Source of the DNA: Pseudoalteromonas piscicida
GTDB lineage: Bacteria; Pseudomonadota; Gammaproteobacteria; Enterobacterales; Alteromonadaceae
DNA: 64,000 nt
Direction of reading: 5' to 3'
Assembly: GCF_002744175.1 (NCBI RefSeq)
Contig: NZ_NKHF01000068.1
Span: forward strand, 51,885-115,884
The translations under genes were made by a program, and so were the position numbers. The notes under the pieces were generated by a model that worked only from the letters and a program-made list of their open reading frames with translations, did no database searches and was not told the origin of the DNA. Shown one piece after another: positions 44,500-53,990 of the stretch (its first letter is position 1; every line of letters starts with the position of its first letter).

Positions 44500-47400
44500 T
44501 GCAGTTTAGAAACTTAAGAATCAAAATCGTTACTGCCATTATCAGCCTGTTTATTTTATTGGTTTGCGTGTGTTTTACATTACCAGGGCAGAAATTACTG
44601 GTTTGGGTAGCCAATAAAACGGTTTCAGGTCTGCAAATTGAGAGTATCGACAAACGAATATTATCTGGTGCTAACCTTACGTTACGGTATGAAAATGACG
44701 ATATCGCGATCCGCCTGCGAAACACTCAGGTGAACGTAGAATGGCTAACGTGTGCCAGTATTTGTATCTCCATGGATGCGAACACGATTGCCATAGTACA
44801 AAAGCGCGAAGGTTCCCGTGAAGCCAACGACGAAGCGTCCGGCCCAATAGTGCTGCCGTTACCAGTGGCGATAAAACAGGCAAGAATCCAGCAGTTATCT
44901 TTGGAAACGCCTACCATTACAGTGAATTTGAAAGCACTTAATATGCAGGTTGCTGGGTCTGATTCTCACTTTCAAGTGCCACAATTATCGCTAGATACAC
45001 TGCAGCTGACGACCAAGGCTACGACGCCGCCGGCATCAGCTAAGTCGTCGGTGTCACTTGATGAGTTAGCGCCTTTGCAGCTGCCCAATATTAGTTTGCC
45101 ACTGACAGCTGAGGTGGGTGAGCTAACCATTGATACCTTGTCGTTGGATGAGCAAACGCTCAACAATATTAAACTTGTTCATGTGGTGCTAGACAAAAAC
45201 ATTACAGTTGAAAACGCTCAGCTTAATTATCAATCCTACTTTTTATCCACGGCAGCTGATGTTGCACTCGAAAGTTGGACTGTTGATTTGCGAGCCACCT
45301 TAAGTGCGCCAGAGGGCTTGGCCAATTTTAACTTAACTGGGCAGCCAAGCGAGCTTTTATTGCGAGTGAACACACAAGGCATGGCGTTTGCAACACTTCA
45401 GGCCGAGGTTGACTTAACACGTCAGAACTGGCCATTTGAGGTGCAAGGGCAAATAGATAAAATGGTGTCACCGTCACAACCTGTAAGGTTAAACAATGCG
45501 AACTTAACGCTGCGAGGCGATGCTTCGAACTACAGTTTGTCTAGTGCATTGTCTTTATACTCCCGCCAGTTTGGTGACATAACCTCAGCACTCAGCGGAC
45601 AAGGAGGGCTTCAAGCGTTTACCTTGGACAAAGCGGAGCTAGCACTGGAGCAGGCAAAAGCTCAGCTCAATGGGCAAGTTAATTGGTCTAAAGGGGTAAA
45701 AGGGCAACTCGCTGGTAATTTTTCAAAGCTTCCAATTGATAGGCTGCTGGGCATATTACAATACGACGCTGGGTTAACAGCAAGCGATATGTTGGGCGGA
45801 CAGTTTGCGCTGGGCTTTGCTAGTGAACAACAGCAGTGGCAGCTTGATATAGATAGTTTTACGCTTGCAGGAAAAGTGGCAGGAACGCCATTGAATGCAG
45901 ACGTGAAAGTGAAGGTGGATGAACGTCTACTCGGTGAGCTGAGCCATGCTCGCGTGAATTACGGAAAGAACACTCTATCGGTAAGCGGAGCGCTCGGTCA
46001 GACCTTAGATTTAGATGTTGATTTTCAGCTTGATCAAACCGCTAATGCATTAATTCCAGCAGATGTTAAAGGCCACGGTGAAGTCTTTATTCAGGGCAAC
46101 CATCTGCAACCTGTCATCCAAACGAATGTACAAATTGAGTCAGTGCGATACCAAGATATGCTACTGCAAGGGTTATCCACTCATGGCAAAGTCGATATTG
46201 CTAATGCAGTGACGGGACAAGTTGGGGTGGCACTGGACAAGGTGGTGTTCAATTCAGAAACCGTTGAAGATATTCGCCTCAGCGCTAAAGGAGATCAACA
46301 AAACCATACAGTGACCCTTGATGTTCGTGATAAGCGAGCAATTGCGAGTATTACTGTCAATGGCAAAGTTCAGCAGGCTAAATGGCATGGCGAATTAACC
46401 GCAGGAGAGCTGACCTCACAAGGCCGAACGCTAGCACTGAGAGAGCCTGCAGCAATAATCCTAGGGAAACAAACTCAACAACTTGCGCAGCAGTGTTGGC
46501 AAATGGATAGCACTAATTTGTGTTTTTCAGCAAAACAAGAGGGTTTACAGGGACAAGCAGAGTTCAGCTTAGACAAGTTAGCGCTCGAACAGCTACAAAG
46601 CTGGTTACCTCAAACGTTAAAAGTCCAAGGTGAAACGAAGGCAAATGCTACCTTAGCCTGGAACAAAGGAAAAGTGACTCAAGCTAATGGTCAACTGGAG
46701 GTCATTGAGGCTGGAGTTACAACTCATGGCCAAACGTTTACTATTTCTGAGTTTAAGGCCTTACTCAACACCGATAACAAACAGTTGCACGCTGATTGGC
46801 ATATGAACTCGGATACCTTAGGGCGATTTAGCGGCGATACCCAAATACCGTTGAACAAGCAAGTCCCTGAGCTGTTGGGCAATATTCAAATTGAGTCGAT
46901 TGAACTGGCTAAGTTATCGGCACTTCTTAATCGGGTGACAGAGCAAAGTTTTGATCTACAAGGAGAGGTGCAGGGAGACATCAAACTTTCTGGGAGCTTG
47001 GCTGCGCCTGAGGTTAACGGTAAAGTAACCGCTCAGCGTTTATTTTTGGCGTCAGATTCATTACCTGTTGAAGTGGACTCAGGCCATATCAATGTGAATT
47101 TTAATACCACATCTGCTCAACTTGAAGCGCAGCTGAACGCCGCTCGAGGCGGAAATGTGGCGCTTACAGGGGAAGCGAATTGGGCGTCAGGTGTAGCGGC
47201 TGAGGTTAAAATAAAAGGGGAGAATATCTATGTACAACCCGACTCGCAAATTGAGTTAACCGCAAGCCCAGATCTGACCTTAGCATACAAAGATAAGGTT
47301 GCTCGGGTACTTGGAGAAATTATTGTACCGTTTGGACGAGTAAACATCGAGTCTTTGCCAGAGGGCGTAACCTCCCCGAGTGACGATGAAATCATTGTTG

Positions 47401-48158
47401 ATGCTAAAGTGAAAAAGCAGATGTCGGTGCCTATTCAACATGAGATCGACCTCAAGCTTGCCGTAAAAGACAATTTCAGAGTTAAAGCATTAGGGTTAGA
47501 TAGCTTTGTAACGGGGTCAATCGAGATCGACAAACAGCTAGAATCCCCTATGTTAGCAACAGGTGAGCTGCAACTGAGAGAGGGTAAATACCGTGCCTTT
47601 GGACAAGACTTGCTCATTCGTACGGGTCAAATTGGCTTTAACGGGGCGCTAGATAAACCTTACTTAAACATTCGTGCTATTCGTAATCCAGCAGCGACTG
47701 CCAATGATGTCATTGCCGGAGTTGAGCTAACAGGAAATATTGCGAAGCCAAGATTGACTGTCTTTTCTGAGCCAGCAATGGATCAGGCCAAAGCCTTGTC
47801 TTATTTGCTGAACGGCCAGCCGTTAGGCGAGTCTGAAACCTCTAATAATGCCTTGCTTACCCAGTTTTTGCTCTCACAAGGGATAGACCGAAGCGAAGGG
47901 TTTTTTAGTAAAGCAGGGGAGTCTTTGGGCTTTTCTGATGTGAATTTATCGGCAAAAGGCAGTGGCGACGATACCCAAGTTGAAGTGTCTGGTTATATCA
48001 CCCCTAATGTTCAAGTCAGTTATCGTGTTGGAGTATTTGAGTCGATTAATGAAATTGCGTTGCGCTATCGGGTCTTTTCAAAGTTTTATGTTGAAGCAAC
48101 GAGCGGCTTGTATAATAGCATAGACTTCCTATACAAGTTTGATTGGGATGATAAATGA
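44499..48158 (+). CDS. tamB: translocation and assembly module subunit TamB
   Basis: A 1219-residue inner-membrane-anchored protein. One N-terminal helix (about 12-30) is followed by a long repetitive beta-rich periplasmic section with an AsmA-like character, and the C-terminal TamB domain (DUF490, about residues 850-1219) ends in LYKFDWDD. E. coli TamB has 1259 residues. It bridges the periplasm and works with TamA in outer-membrane protein and lipid transport. Its start overlaps tamA and the next gene overlaps its own stop by four bases (ATGA), so the operon is translationally coupled. Confidence 0.93.
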   Translation: MQFRNLRIKIVTAIISLFILLVCVCFTLPGQKLLVWVANKTVSGLQIESIDKRILSGANLTLRYENDDIAIRLRNTQVNVEWLTCASICISMDANTIAIVQKREGSREANDEASGPIVLPLPVAIKQARIQQLSLETPTITVNLKALNMQVAGSDSHFQVPQLSLDTLQLTTKATTPPASAKSSVSLDELAPLQLPNISLPLTAEVGELTIDTLSLDEQTLNNIKLVHVVLDKNITVENAQLNYQSYFLSTAADVALESWTVDLRATLSAPEGLANFNLTGQPSELLLRVNTQGMAFATLQAEVDLTRQNWPFEVQGQIDKMVSPSQPVRLNNANLTLRGDASNYSLSSALSLYSRQFGDITSALSGQGGLQAFTLDKAELALEQAKAQLNGQVNWSKGVKGQLAGNFSKLPIDRLLGILQYDAGLTASDMLGGQFALGFASEQQQWQLDIDSFTLAGKVAGTPLNADVKVKVDERLLGELSHARVNYGKNTLSVSGALGQTLDLDVDFQLDQTANALIPADVKGHGEVFIQGNHLQPVIQTNVQIESVRYQDMLLQGLSTHGKVDIANAVTGQVGVALDKVVFNSETVEDIRLSAKGDQQNHTVTLDVRDKRAIASITVNGKVQQAKWHGELTAGELTSQGRTLALREPAAIILGKQTQQLAQQCWQMDSTNLCFSAKQEGLQGQAEFSLDKLALEQLQSWLPQTLKVQGETKANATLAWNKGKVTQANGQLEVIEAGVTTHGQTFTISEFKALLNTDNKQLHADWHMNSDTLGRFSGDTQIPLNKQVPELLGNIQIESIELAKLSALLNRVTEQSFDLQGEVQGDIKLSGSLAAPEVNGKVTAQRLFLASDSLPVEVDSGHINVNFNTTSAQLEAQLNAARGGNVALTGEANWASGVAAEVKIKGENIYVQPDSQIELTASPDLTLAYKDKVARVLGEIIVPFGRVNIESLPEGVTSPSDDEIIVDAKVKKQMSVPIQHEIDLKLAVKDNFRVKALGLDSFVTGSIEIDKQLESPMLATGELQLREGKYRAFGQDLLIRTGQIGFNGALDKPYLNIRAIRNPAATANDVIAGVELTGNIAKPRLTVFSEPAMDQAKALSYLLNGQPLGESETSNNALLTQFLLSQGIDRSEGFFSKAGESLGFSDVNLSAKGSGDDTQVEVSGYITPNVQVSYRVGVFESINEIALRYRVFSKFYVEATSGLYNSIDFLYKFDWDDK

Positions 48159-48976
48159 GGTTGCTGTGGCTGGTGCTGAGCTGTATTTTGTTTTCGGCTA
48201 AAGCGCAAGAAACATCAGAGATAAGAATTAGCGCAGGTGCTGATCCCTATATCATTGAATTACTCACCCTTGCCTTGTCTTATCATTCAGAGCCAAGCAG
48301 GTTGGTATCGGTTCGAAGCATACCAACACAAGACAGAGCGCTCCGATTATTAGGAGAACCAGGCGGGCTAGATATTAGTTGGTTAGTAACCAATTCGCAG
48401 CGGGAACAGGTGGCGAGGGCTATTCGTATTCCTCTGGTAAAGGGGATCCTTGGTTATCGTATTCCCTTGGTACACCAAGACAATCGAGATTTACTTAAAC
48501 CTGTGCGCTACATAGGCGATTTACGAGGCATTACTTTCGGTCTTCGACATGATTGGCCAGACCGAGAAATCTTTGAACAAAATGGGTTAACCGTTACTGC
48601 TTTTACACAAGAAGCGAGTGGCTATGAAATGCTTACAAAAAAACGCTTTGATATTTTGCCAAGCGATTTGATCAGCATTGAAACGGTAGTAAATGAGCCA
48701 CAATTAGTCGCAGATCAAAATGTAGTGTTTTACTACCCATCGGCAGTCTACTTTTTTGTCGCAAAAGCTAATCAACAGTTACACAGCAAATTAAGGAGGG
48801 GCCTCAAAAGCGCACTTCAAGATGGTCGCTTTGAGGCACTCTTTTTGCAGTATTTCTCCACTCGCCTCGAAAAGCTGGACCTTAAAAACAAAACGGTCAT
48901 AGAATTAGACAATCAAAACCTGCCGCCCAGTGCGCCGCTGGAGGTGCCATTTTATTGGTATAAACAAGGAAAATAA
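48155..48976 (+). CDS. periplasmic substrate-binding-protein-like (PBP2 fold)
   Basis: A 273-residue protein with a signal peptide (about 1-17, ILFSAKA) and the two-lobe pattern of a type II periplasmic binding protein: LLTLALSYHSEP, WLVTNSQREQVARAIRIP, GDLRGITFGLRHDW, YEMLTKKRFDILPSD and KLRRGLKSALQDGRFEALF. It lacks an obvious membrane-bound transport partner. It is coupled to tamB by a four-base overlap (ATGA), so it may act with the Tam complex, or as a stand-alone sensor-type binding protein. The ligand is unknown. Confidence 0.8.
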   Translation: MRLLWLVLSCILFSAKAQETSEIRISAGADPYIIELLTLALSYHSEPSRLVSVRSIPTQDRALRLLGEPGGLDISWLVTNSQREQVARAIRIPLVKGILGYRIPLVHQDNRDLLKPVRYIGDLRGITFGLRHDWPDREIFEQNGLTVTAFTQEASGYEMLTKKRFDILPSDLISIETVVNEPQLVADQNVVFYYPSAVYFFVAKANQQLHSKLRRGLKSALQDGRFEALFLQYFSTRLEKLDLKNKTVIELDNQNLPPSAPLEVPFYWYKQGK

Positions 48977-48978
48977 TA

Positions 48979-49842
48979 ATGAAAAAGGCCTTACTACTCA
49001 TCGCGCTTGCCGCTACTTCATCACTTGTATTTGCAAAGCCATATGCAAAATCACCGTCGGAGGTGCTTGCAGCAGCAGAGCCCAAAGATTGGCAGCAACT
49101 AGACCCAGAAAACATTCTCAAAATTGATTTGCAAACGGGGCCTGTATATGTCGCACTGAATCCAGAGCTTGCGCCCAATCATGTAGCAAACATCAAAGCG
49201 CTCGCGCGCGAGGGGTTTTATAACAACTTAAGCATGTATCGATTCGTGGAGAACTTTGTGGCGCAAGGGGGTGACATGTCGGATAAAAAAGTACCACAGA
49301 AAGGCAAAAAAGCCGTTGCAGCGGAGTTTTATTATCCTACAGATACCAAGCTTGCCATTACTCCTATCAACGCTGTTGATGGGTATGCTCCTCGCACCGG
49401 GTTTCGTAACGGTTTTGCGGTTGCACAAAATGAAGCAGGGACGAAAACTTGGATGACCCATTGCGTAGGTGCTTTTGCCATGGCTAGAACTAATGAGGTG
49501 AACAGTGGCGGAACTGAGTTTTATATCACACTAACACCGCAGCGATATCTTGATAAAAATACAACTGTATTTGGTCAGTTACTGGCGGGGATGGAGCATG
49601 TTCAGCACTTAGATCGAGCACCAACTAAGGGGCAAGCTTACAACGTGATAAATGCCGTGTCGGTGCTTGCAGATATTCAAGGGGCACCTTCTTTTAAACG
49701 CTTAAAAACAGAGACACCCATATTTTCAGCACTGATTGCTGCACGTAAAAATAGAGCGGGGGATTGGTTTGTGGATACGCCTGATCACACCGATGTATGT
49801 TCGGTGCCTGTACCTGTAGAAATGCAAGAAAGCGCTGATTAA
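48979..49842 (+). CDS. periplasmic cyclophilin-type peptidyl-prolyl isomerase
   Basis: A 287-residue protein with a signal peptide (1-19, SLVFA), then a cyclophilin domain: YRFVENFVAQGGD (catalytic loop), GTKTWMTHCVGAFAMARTN and GGTEFYITLTPQRYLDKNTTVFGQ in parts. About 60 residues follow the core (RLKTETPIFSALI and onward) as an extension. It isomerises prolyl bonds in the periplasm. It starts two bases after the preceding stop, so it belongs to the tamAB operon, consistent with a role in folding of outer-membrane proteins. Confidence 0.88.
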   Translation: MKKALLLIALAATSSLVFAKPYAKSPSEVLAAAEPKDWQQLDPENILKIDLQTGPVYVALNPELAPNHVANIKALAREGFYNNLSMYRFVENFVAQGGDMSDKKVPQKGKKAVAAEFYYPTDTKLAITPINAVDGYAPRTGFRNGFAVAQNEAGTKTWMTHCVGAFAMARTNEVNSGGTEFYITLTPQRYLDKNTTVFGQLLAGMEHVQHLDRAPTKGQAYNVINAVSVLADIQGAPSFKRLKTETPIFSALIAARKNRAGDWFVDTPDHTDVCSVPVPVEMQESAD

Positions 49843-49866
49843 CAATAAAGTAGCAGCACTAAGTCT

Positions 49867-49900
49867 AATAAAAAGCCATGTGTTACATGGCTTTTTATTA
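49867..49900. terminator. long bidirectional terminator
   Basis: AAAAAGCCATGT and ACATGGCTTTTT pair around GTT, extended by A/T pairs on both sides (49868-49899). It ends both the tam operon and the convergent queF gene. Confidence 0.9.
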
Positions 49901-49901
49901 T

Positions 49902-50753
49902 TTATTGTCTGTTGGTTCTGACCGTGTAAGGTGTTTGGTCTTGTTCGCTTGAGCGATATGGGTTGATGTCTAACCCTCCGCGCCGTGTATAGCGTGCATA
50001 AACCGATAGTTTCTCGGGATTAAATGTGCGCCATAACTCACAGTAAATACGCTCAACACACTGTTCATGGAACTCGTTGTGATCACGAAAAGAAATGAGA
50101 TACCTCAGCAAAGCGGCACGGTCGATTTGCTTGCCGCGATAACTTATCACTACACTTGCCCAATCAGGTTGTGAGGTGATCAAACAGTTAGATTTAAGTA
50201 GGTGACTATGCAGTGTTTCTTCAACAATATCATCAGATGCAAGCTTGAGTAAGTCACTGTTTGGTGTATAGGTATCAACCTCAATGTCTAGCTCGTCAAT
50301 GCACTCACCTGGAAGCCGAGAAAAAGGAATACAATCGAAATCATCGGCCCCAAACAGCGTTACCTTAACCTCGCTATTTGACGCAGCTGATAAATCGGCG
50401 GCAAGCGTTTGACGTACAGTTTCCATTGATTCAAATCGGCTTTGATTGAAGCTATTCAAATATAGCTTAAACGACTTTGACTCAATGATATGAGCGCTCT
50501 GACAAGGAAAAACAAAAGTGGCAACGGCGACTTGCGGTTTGCCTTTGTTATTCAACCAAGATAGCTCATAGCCAGTCCAAGTGTCTTCACCTTTGAACGG
50601 CAACGCAGCACCATCGACGTTGATTTGGTCACGGTTGAGCTTACGAGCGATTGGGTGCAGTAAGCTGGGGGTATAAACACTGGCATATTCTGTGGTTTTT
50701 CCAAGTACAGAAGATTGCAGCTCTGGCGAGTTATTGTAGTCTGTCATGTTCAT
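49902..50753 (-). CDS. queF: NADPH-dependent 7-cyano-7-deazaguanine reductase QueF
   Basis: A 283-residue type II (tandem-domain) QueF. The catalytic cysteine is C190 in LLKSNCLIT, the same position as in E. coli. The NADPH/substrate motif [13 protein letters not shown] lies near residue 91, and [10 protein letters not shown] follows (about 228). It reduces preQ0 to preQ1 in queuosine biosynthesis for tRNA wobble modification. The C-terminus [14 protein letters not shown] is characteristic. It is divergent from syd, the same pairing as in E. coli. Confidence 0.96.
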   Translation of the reverse strand: MNMTDYNNSPELQSSVLGKTTEYASVYTPSLLHPIARKLNRDQINVDGAALPFKGEDTWTGYELSWLNNKGKPQVAVATFVFPCQSAHIIESKSFKLYLNSFNQSRFESMETVRQTLAADLSAASNSEVKVTLFGADDFDCIPFSRLPGECIDELDIEVDTYTPNSDLLKLASDDIVEETLHSHLLKSNCLITSQPDWASVVISYRGKQIDRAALLRYLISFRDHNEFHEQCVERIYCELWRTFNPEKLSVYARYTRRGGLDINPYRSSEQDQTPYTVRTNRQ

Positions 50754-50822
50754 TCAATTCTCGTTACAATGCGCTTATTATAACGAATGTTCACCACGGG
50801 ATTAATCCCAATTTGCTTTATT

Positions 50823-50892
50823 ATACCAATTGTATTTTATAAACGAGCTATTTTCCGCATTATCTTAGCTGGAGAATTAAGTCGATTGGTGT
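50823..50892. repeat. dispersed palindromic repeat, copy 5
   Basis: Starts ATACCAATTGTATTTTATAA and ends GTCGATTGGTGT, again an imperfect inverted repeat with TAGCTGGAGAATTAA inside. It lies between divergent queF and syd and may carry part of their promoters. Confidence 0.7.
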
Positions 50893-50932
50893 TAAGTGAA
50901 AAGGTGAGACAAATATCTAGAGAGCCTTATTT

Positions 50933-51481
50933 ATGACTCAGTCTGTTGCGATGGCGCGCTTACATCAAGCCCATGCAGAATATTACCAAAAAACCTTTCA
51001 AGATTTACCTAGCACTGAACATGACGCCAGTTGGCCAAGCCCATGTGAGCAAGGCGAACCAAATAAGCTCAATGAAATCAAGTGGCAAGCGGTTGAACGT
51101 TCACCAGCTGGCCGCCTTGATGACTTAGCCCTTGCGTTAGAAACACCGTTTCCCGAAGGGATTAATGCGCTGTATGGTGATTGCTTTGCTGGCAATATTA
51201 TTGCCTTTATTGAAGGTAGACAAATCGAGTTGTTGCAAGCTTGGAACGAAGATGACTTTGAGCGCTTGCAGCAGAACATCACTGGTCATATTTTAATGAA
51301 GCGCCGACTTAAGCAACCTGAAACCATTTTTATTGGCCTCACCGAGGCGGATGATTTACTGGTATCGGTAGATATCGCGACGGGCAAGGTTGGGCTAGAG
51401 TTTGTCGGGAAAAAACAGCATCATGTGCTGGCAGACTCAATTGCAGAGTTTGTGGATAGCTTGATTGCAAACTATCCATAA
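50933..51481 (+). CDS. syd: SecY-interacting protein Syd
   Basis: A 182-residue protein matching E. coli Syd (181) along its length: SWPSPCEQGE, the acidic GDCFAGNIIAF, QAWNEDDFERLQQNITGHILMKRRLK (parts) and ETIFIGLTEADDLLVSVD. It is a soluble cytoplasmic protein that binds SecY at the inner membrane and probably checks assembly of the translocon. It is divergent from queF, with a palindromic repeat in between. In E. coli csrB adjoins syd; here four genes are interposed. Confidence 0.93.
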   Translation: MTQSVAMARLHQAHAEYYQKTFQDLPSTEHDASWPSPCEQGEPNKLNEIKWQAVERSPAGRLDDLALALETPFPEGINALYGDCFAGNIIAFIEGRQIELLQAWNEDDFERLQQNITGHILMKRRLKQPETIFIGLTEADDLLVSVDIATGKVGLEFVGKKQHHVLADSIAEFVDSLIANYP

Positions 51482-51588
51482 GCTGTTGGCAACTTGGTCA
51501 ATGAAGTGAGCTATTGATGCACAAATTTGTCTTATATTAATAAAGAACTTCTGGCTGAAGTGATATTACGCTTTTTAGCTTAGGTTTC

Positions 51589-52362
51589 TTACTGAAAGTC
51601 CCAAGATATATTAGAGACAAGCTGACAGGTTTCACAGCGAAAATCAAATAGACCGAACCAAGGTGTTTCTAGCAGCCAATCCCCCTCACAGCTTGGGCAT
51701 TTTCGGGCTTGCTCTGCTGCTAGGTTTTCTCCGCCAACACGGTATAAATAGTAGTAAACTGGCTTTTTCGTGAGGTAGCGGATACGTTTGCTCAAGTCCA
51801 TTCCTCGCCTAAATAAGTCGCTATCAGTACTAGAGATCTCGTCCAGCGCTGCAAACTCACACCGTGTTGCACCATTTATTTGAATTTGGTCACACGCTTG
51901 CCAATCTTCTTTCCATTTGATCAAGGCTTTGTAGTCACCATTGGCAATCGCAGGAATTTTGTATAGCGGAACAGGTAAGAAGTCATCGCCACAATAAAGT
52001 GGGCTACAGGTATGCACGTAAGTTGTGTATAGAATGTAGCTTGAAGGCTCATGACAAGCATCGGTGCTGTTTGCATGTATGTCTTGCCCAAAAACTTTGA
52101 CTTTGGGTGCGAGCAAGCCTGATTGCTGTAGTTGTTCAATCGCAAACTTAACAAATGGGCTGTGGTTCAATGGGTGTAACGAATCTTCTTCTGGGCACAT
52201 TACACGGGTAACAAAATACCCATCTTTCAGTACGGTAGGGAATTCATCACCTATAATTTGACCGTTAAACCGCAGTGCGTTGACCACGCGATTAATGGCT
52301 TGCTCGGCTGCCTCTAGAGTCGTTTCTGCATAGCAATCAAAAGTTAAATCAACAACAAACAC
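51589..52362 (-). CDS. DUF2310 Zn-ribbon protein
   Basis: A 257-residue protein of the DUF2310 family. The N-terminal part is a mixed alpha/beta domain (FVVDLTFDCYAETTLEAAEQ in parts) and the C-terminus holds a zinc ribbon with two CxxC pairs, CPSCEGDW and CETCQLV (about 224-245). The function is unknown, but the family usually sits near the syd/queF group in Vibrio and Shewanella. The start is GTG at 52362, which overlaps the stop codon of the upstream gene (TAGTG), so translation is coupled. Confidence 0.78.
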   Translation of the reverse strand: MFVVDLTFDCYAETTLEAAEQAINRVVNALRFNGQIIGDEFPTVLKDGYFVTRVMCPEEDSLHPLNHSPFVKFAIEQLQQSGLLAPKVKVFGQDIHANSTDACHEPSSYILYTTYVHTCSPLYCGDDFLPVPLYKIPAIANGDYKALIKWKEDWQACDQIQINGATRCEFAALDEISSTDSDLFRRGMDLSKRIRYLTKKPVYYYLYRVGGENLAAEQARKCPSCEGDWLLETPWFGLFDFRCETCQLVSNISWDFQ

Positions 52363-52622
52363 TACGCCTTCTCCAATAACGCGAGAAGCTTGTCTAGTTT
52401 TGCTTCTATTCTGTCAAGCTGAGTGGGCGAAGAGAGGTTGTTAGTCTCTTCAATAGGTTGGCACTGTTCGATACAAGTGGGGTCTTGTTTGTACGCAGCG
52501 ATGCCCGCAATGATGTCGGGCATTGCAACGCTCTGGGTTAATTTACTTTTTGTTAGCGCGACGGTTGGAGTGATTCCACTGTCGGCCAACTTTTTAATAG
52601 CTCTGGCAACTGCAGGGTGCAT
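52362..52622 (-). CDS. hypothetical protein coupled to the DUF2310 gene
   Basis: An 86-residue soluble protein. Residues 1-45 carry MHPAVARAIKKLADSGI and a possible helix-turn-helix-like segment (TPTVALTKSKLTQSVAMPDIIAG in parts). The final 25 residues form a helical coiled coil (LDRIEAKLDKLLALLEKA). AGGAAC precedes the ATG at 52622. It is first in a two-gene operon with the DUF2310 protein, so the two probably work together. I know it as a conserved neighbour in related genera without an assigned function. Confidence 0.7.
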   Translation of the reverse strand: MHPAVARAIKKLADSGITPTVALTKSKLTQSVAMPDIIAGIAAYKQDPTCIEQCQPIEETNNLSSPTQLDRIEAKLDKLLALLEKA

Positions 52623-52720
52623 AGAAGTTCCTAAACGCCTTAACTTAGTTTATTGGAGTGGATCATAGCACCAAGTCGTAATGCGGGCTATCTGTGTAGC
52701 CCTTATTACCGTTATATGAT

Positions 52721-52948
52721 TTACCGGAGCATGGCGTCGAGTTCGTCGATGAGTTCGCTCCAATCAGCATCTTCTTTTAGCGATTCTTCAATAAAATGGC
52801 GCTGGCCTTCATTCCAAAATGGGGCTTGGCTCAATAGCATGTCATTAGGAAGGCGATGTTGTTTGACAAAGGTTTCTATAGCTTTGGGATCGTTATCTAA
52901 TCCGAGTTGGGCAAATAACGTGCTCATGGTGTGCTGGCTGGTGTCCAT
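52721..52948 (-). CDS. DUF2789 family protein
   Basis: A 75-residue soluble, acidic, all-helical protein. Its start MDTSQHTMSTLFAQLGL and the segment FVKQHRLPNDMLLSQAPFW match the DUF2789 family, small proteins of unknown function in marine and soil gammaproteobacteria. GGAGAACGAA precedes the ATG. It is probably monocistronic, as about 100 bases separate it from the next gene in the same orientation. Confidence 0.82.
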   Translation of the reverse strand: MDTSQHTMSTLFAQLGLDNDPKAIETFVKQHRLPNDMLLSQAPFWNEGQRHFIEESLKEDADWSELIDELDAMLR

Positions 52949-53214
52949 TTCGTTCTCCCTCGTTTGCTTGAATTTTACTCACTAACTATAGTAAAGGTGG
53001 TTGCAAAACCTTTCGCAAGTTATGAGTGACAAAAACTAGTGTGACTTACGTAATGTGCAATATAGTCGATGAATATATTGTGACTTGTATCAATGTTGGA
53101 CGCGACGCCTTAGCCGTACATTGGTGGAGTGTAACTAAAGAAGCTGGATTTAAGGGGGAGCGGATGTCAATTATCCCTTATTAACAGCGTGACTAATAAC
53201 AATAAGGAACCGCT

Positions 53215-53847
53215 ATGTCAGTACAAACCGCTGTAAATGAACTCGTTGTGAGATATTTAAGCCCTGAAGACGTTAATGTAGCCGCGAGCGTGTTGTATCA
53301 AGCTTACCATGATGATCCACTTCTTAAACAAGTACTTGAAGCAAAAGAACAGGCCACATTTGAGAAAAAGCTCCGCGCGTTAATCCGAGAGGAGTTGTCA
53401 GCGTTTGGTCATACTGGACAGCCCATGATTGGATTGTACAAAGAAGACAAGCTACTGGCTGTAGCTTGTGTGATTGCAAACAGTGGCGAGCTGGAAGCAA
53501 GCCGTCAGTGGCATTGGCGTTTAAGGTTGATGCTAAGCGCCGGTTACCTGCAGACGCAGCAGTTAATAGATAAAGAAAAGGCGATCAGAACCGCACTTCA
53601 AGAGCTAGAGCCCTATCACTTTTTATCTCTAATTGCCGTGGACCCACATGTACAAGGCTTAGGGTATGGACATTACCTATTAACAGCGCTGGATGATTTG
53701 ATTGCCCAAAGCGATGACACCAAAGGCATGGCGGTGTTTATTACACAGCAAGCGCAAGCCCAGTTTTTTGAAGGTCATGGCTATCACATTTTACAGAATA
53801 TGGTGTTTAGCTCAGTGGAGGGCACACTGCTATTTAAGAATAAATAG
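53215..53847 (+). CDS. GNAT-family N-acetyltransferase
   Basis: A 210-residue acetyltransferase. The N-terminal region begins with VRYLSPEDVNVAASVLYQAYHDDP and the acetyl-CoA-binding motif A is HVQGLGYGHYLLTAL (about 143-157, with the GxGxGxxL-like pattern). The substrate is not evident; the overall form resembles proteins annotated as Gcn5-related with unknown specificity. AAGGAACC lies before the ATG. Its stop is 18 bases before the GacA-type site of the downstream RNA gene, so the two may be regulated independently despite their common orientation. Confidence 0.82.
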   Translation: MSVQTAVNELVVRYLSPEDVNVAASVLYQAYHDDPLLKQVLEAKEQATFEKKLRALIREELSAFGHTGQPMIGLYKEDKLLAVACVIANSGELEASRQWHWRLRLMLSAGYLQTQQLIDKEKAIRTALQELEPYHFLSLIAVDPHVQGLGYGHYLLTALDDLIAQSDDTKGMAVFITQQAQAQFFEGHGYHILQNMVFSSVEGTLLFKNK

Positions 53848-53865
53848 CAACAACGGAAATTACCC

Positions 53866-53883
53866 TGTGAGAAATCTCTTACA
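53866..53883. promoter_or_regulatory. GacA/UvrY-type upstream activating sequence of csrB
   Basis: TGTGAG-N6-CTTACA. It differs at one position from the consensus TGTAAG-N6-CTTACA that the response regulator GacA/UvrY binds upstream of csr/rsm RNA genes. It lies about 165-180 bases before the likely RNA start, a normal distance. Confidence 0.75.
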
Positions 53884-53990
53884 TGGATGTGGGTTAAGGC
53901 GTTTTGTAGTACCGAATTTGTAGTTTGTTTCTAAGTTAAAGTGTTGTTTTTAAAGTGTTTTGTTTATTTGTCGTTAAAATGACAGCAAAA

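Noticed and set aside
53055..53187. Short forward ORF of about 45 codons before the GNAT gene
   Set aside because: No ribosome-binding site before its ATG, no family resemblance and close to the length expected by chance.
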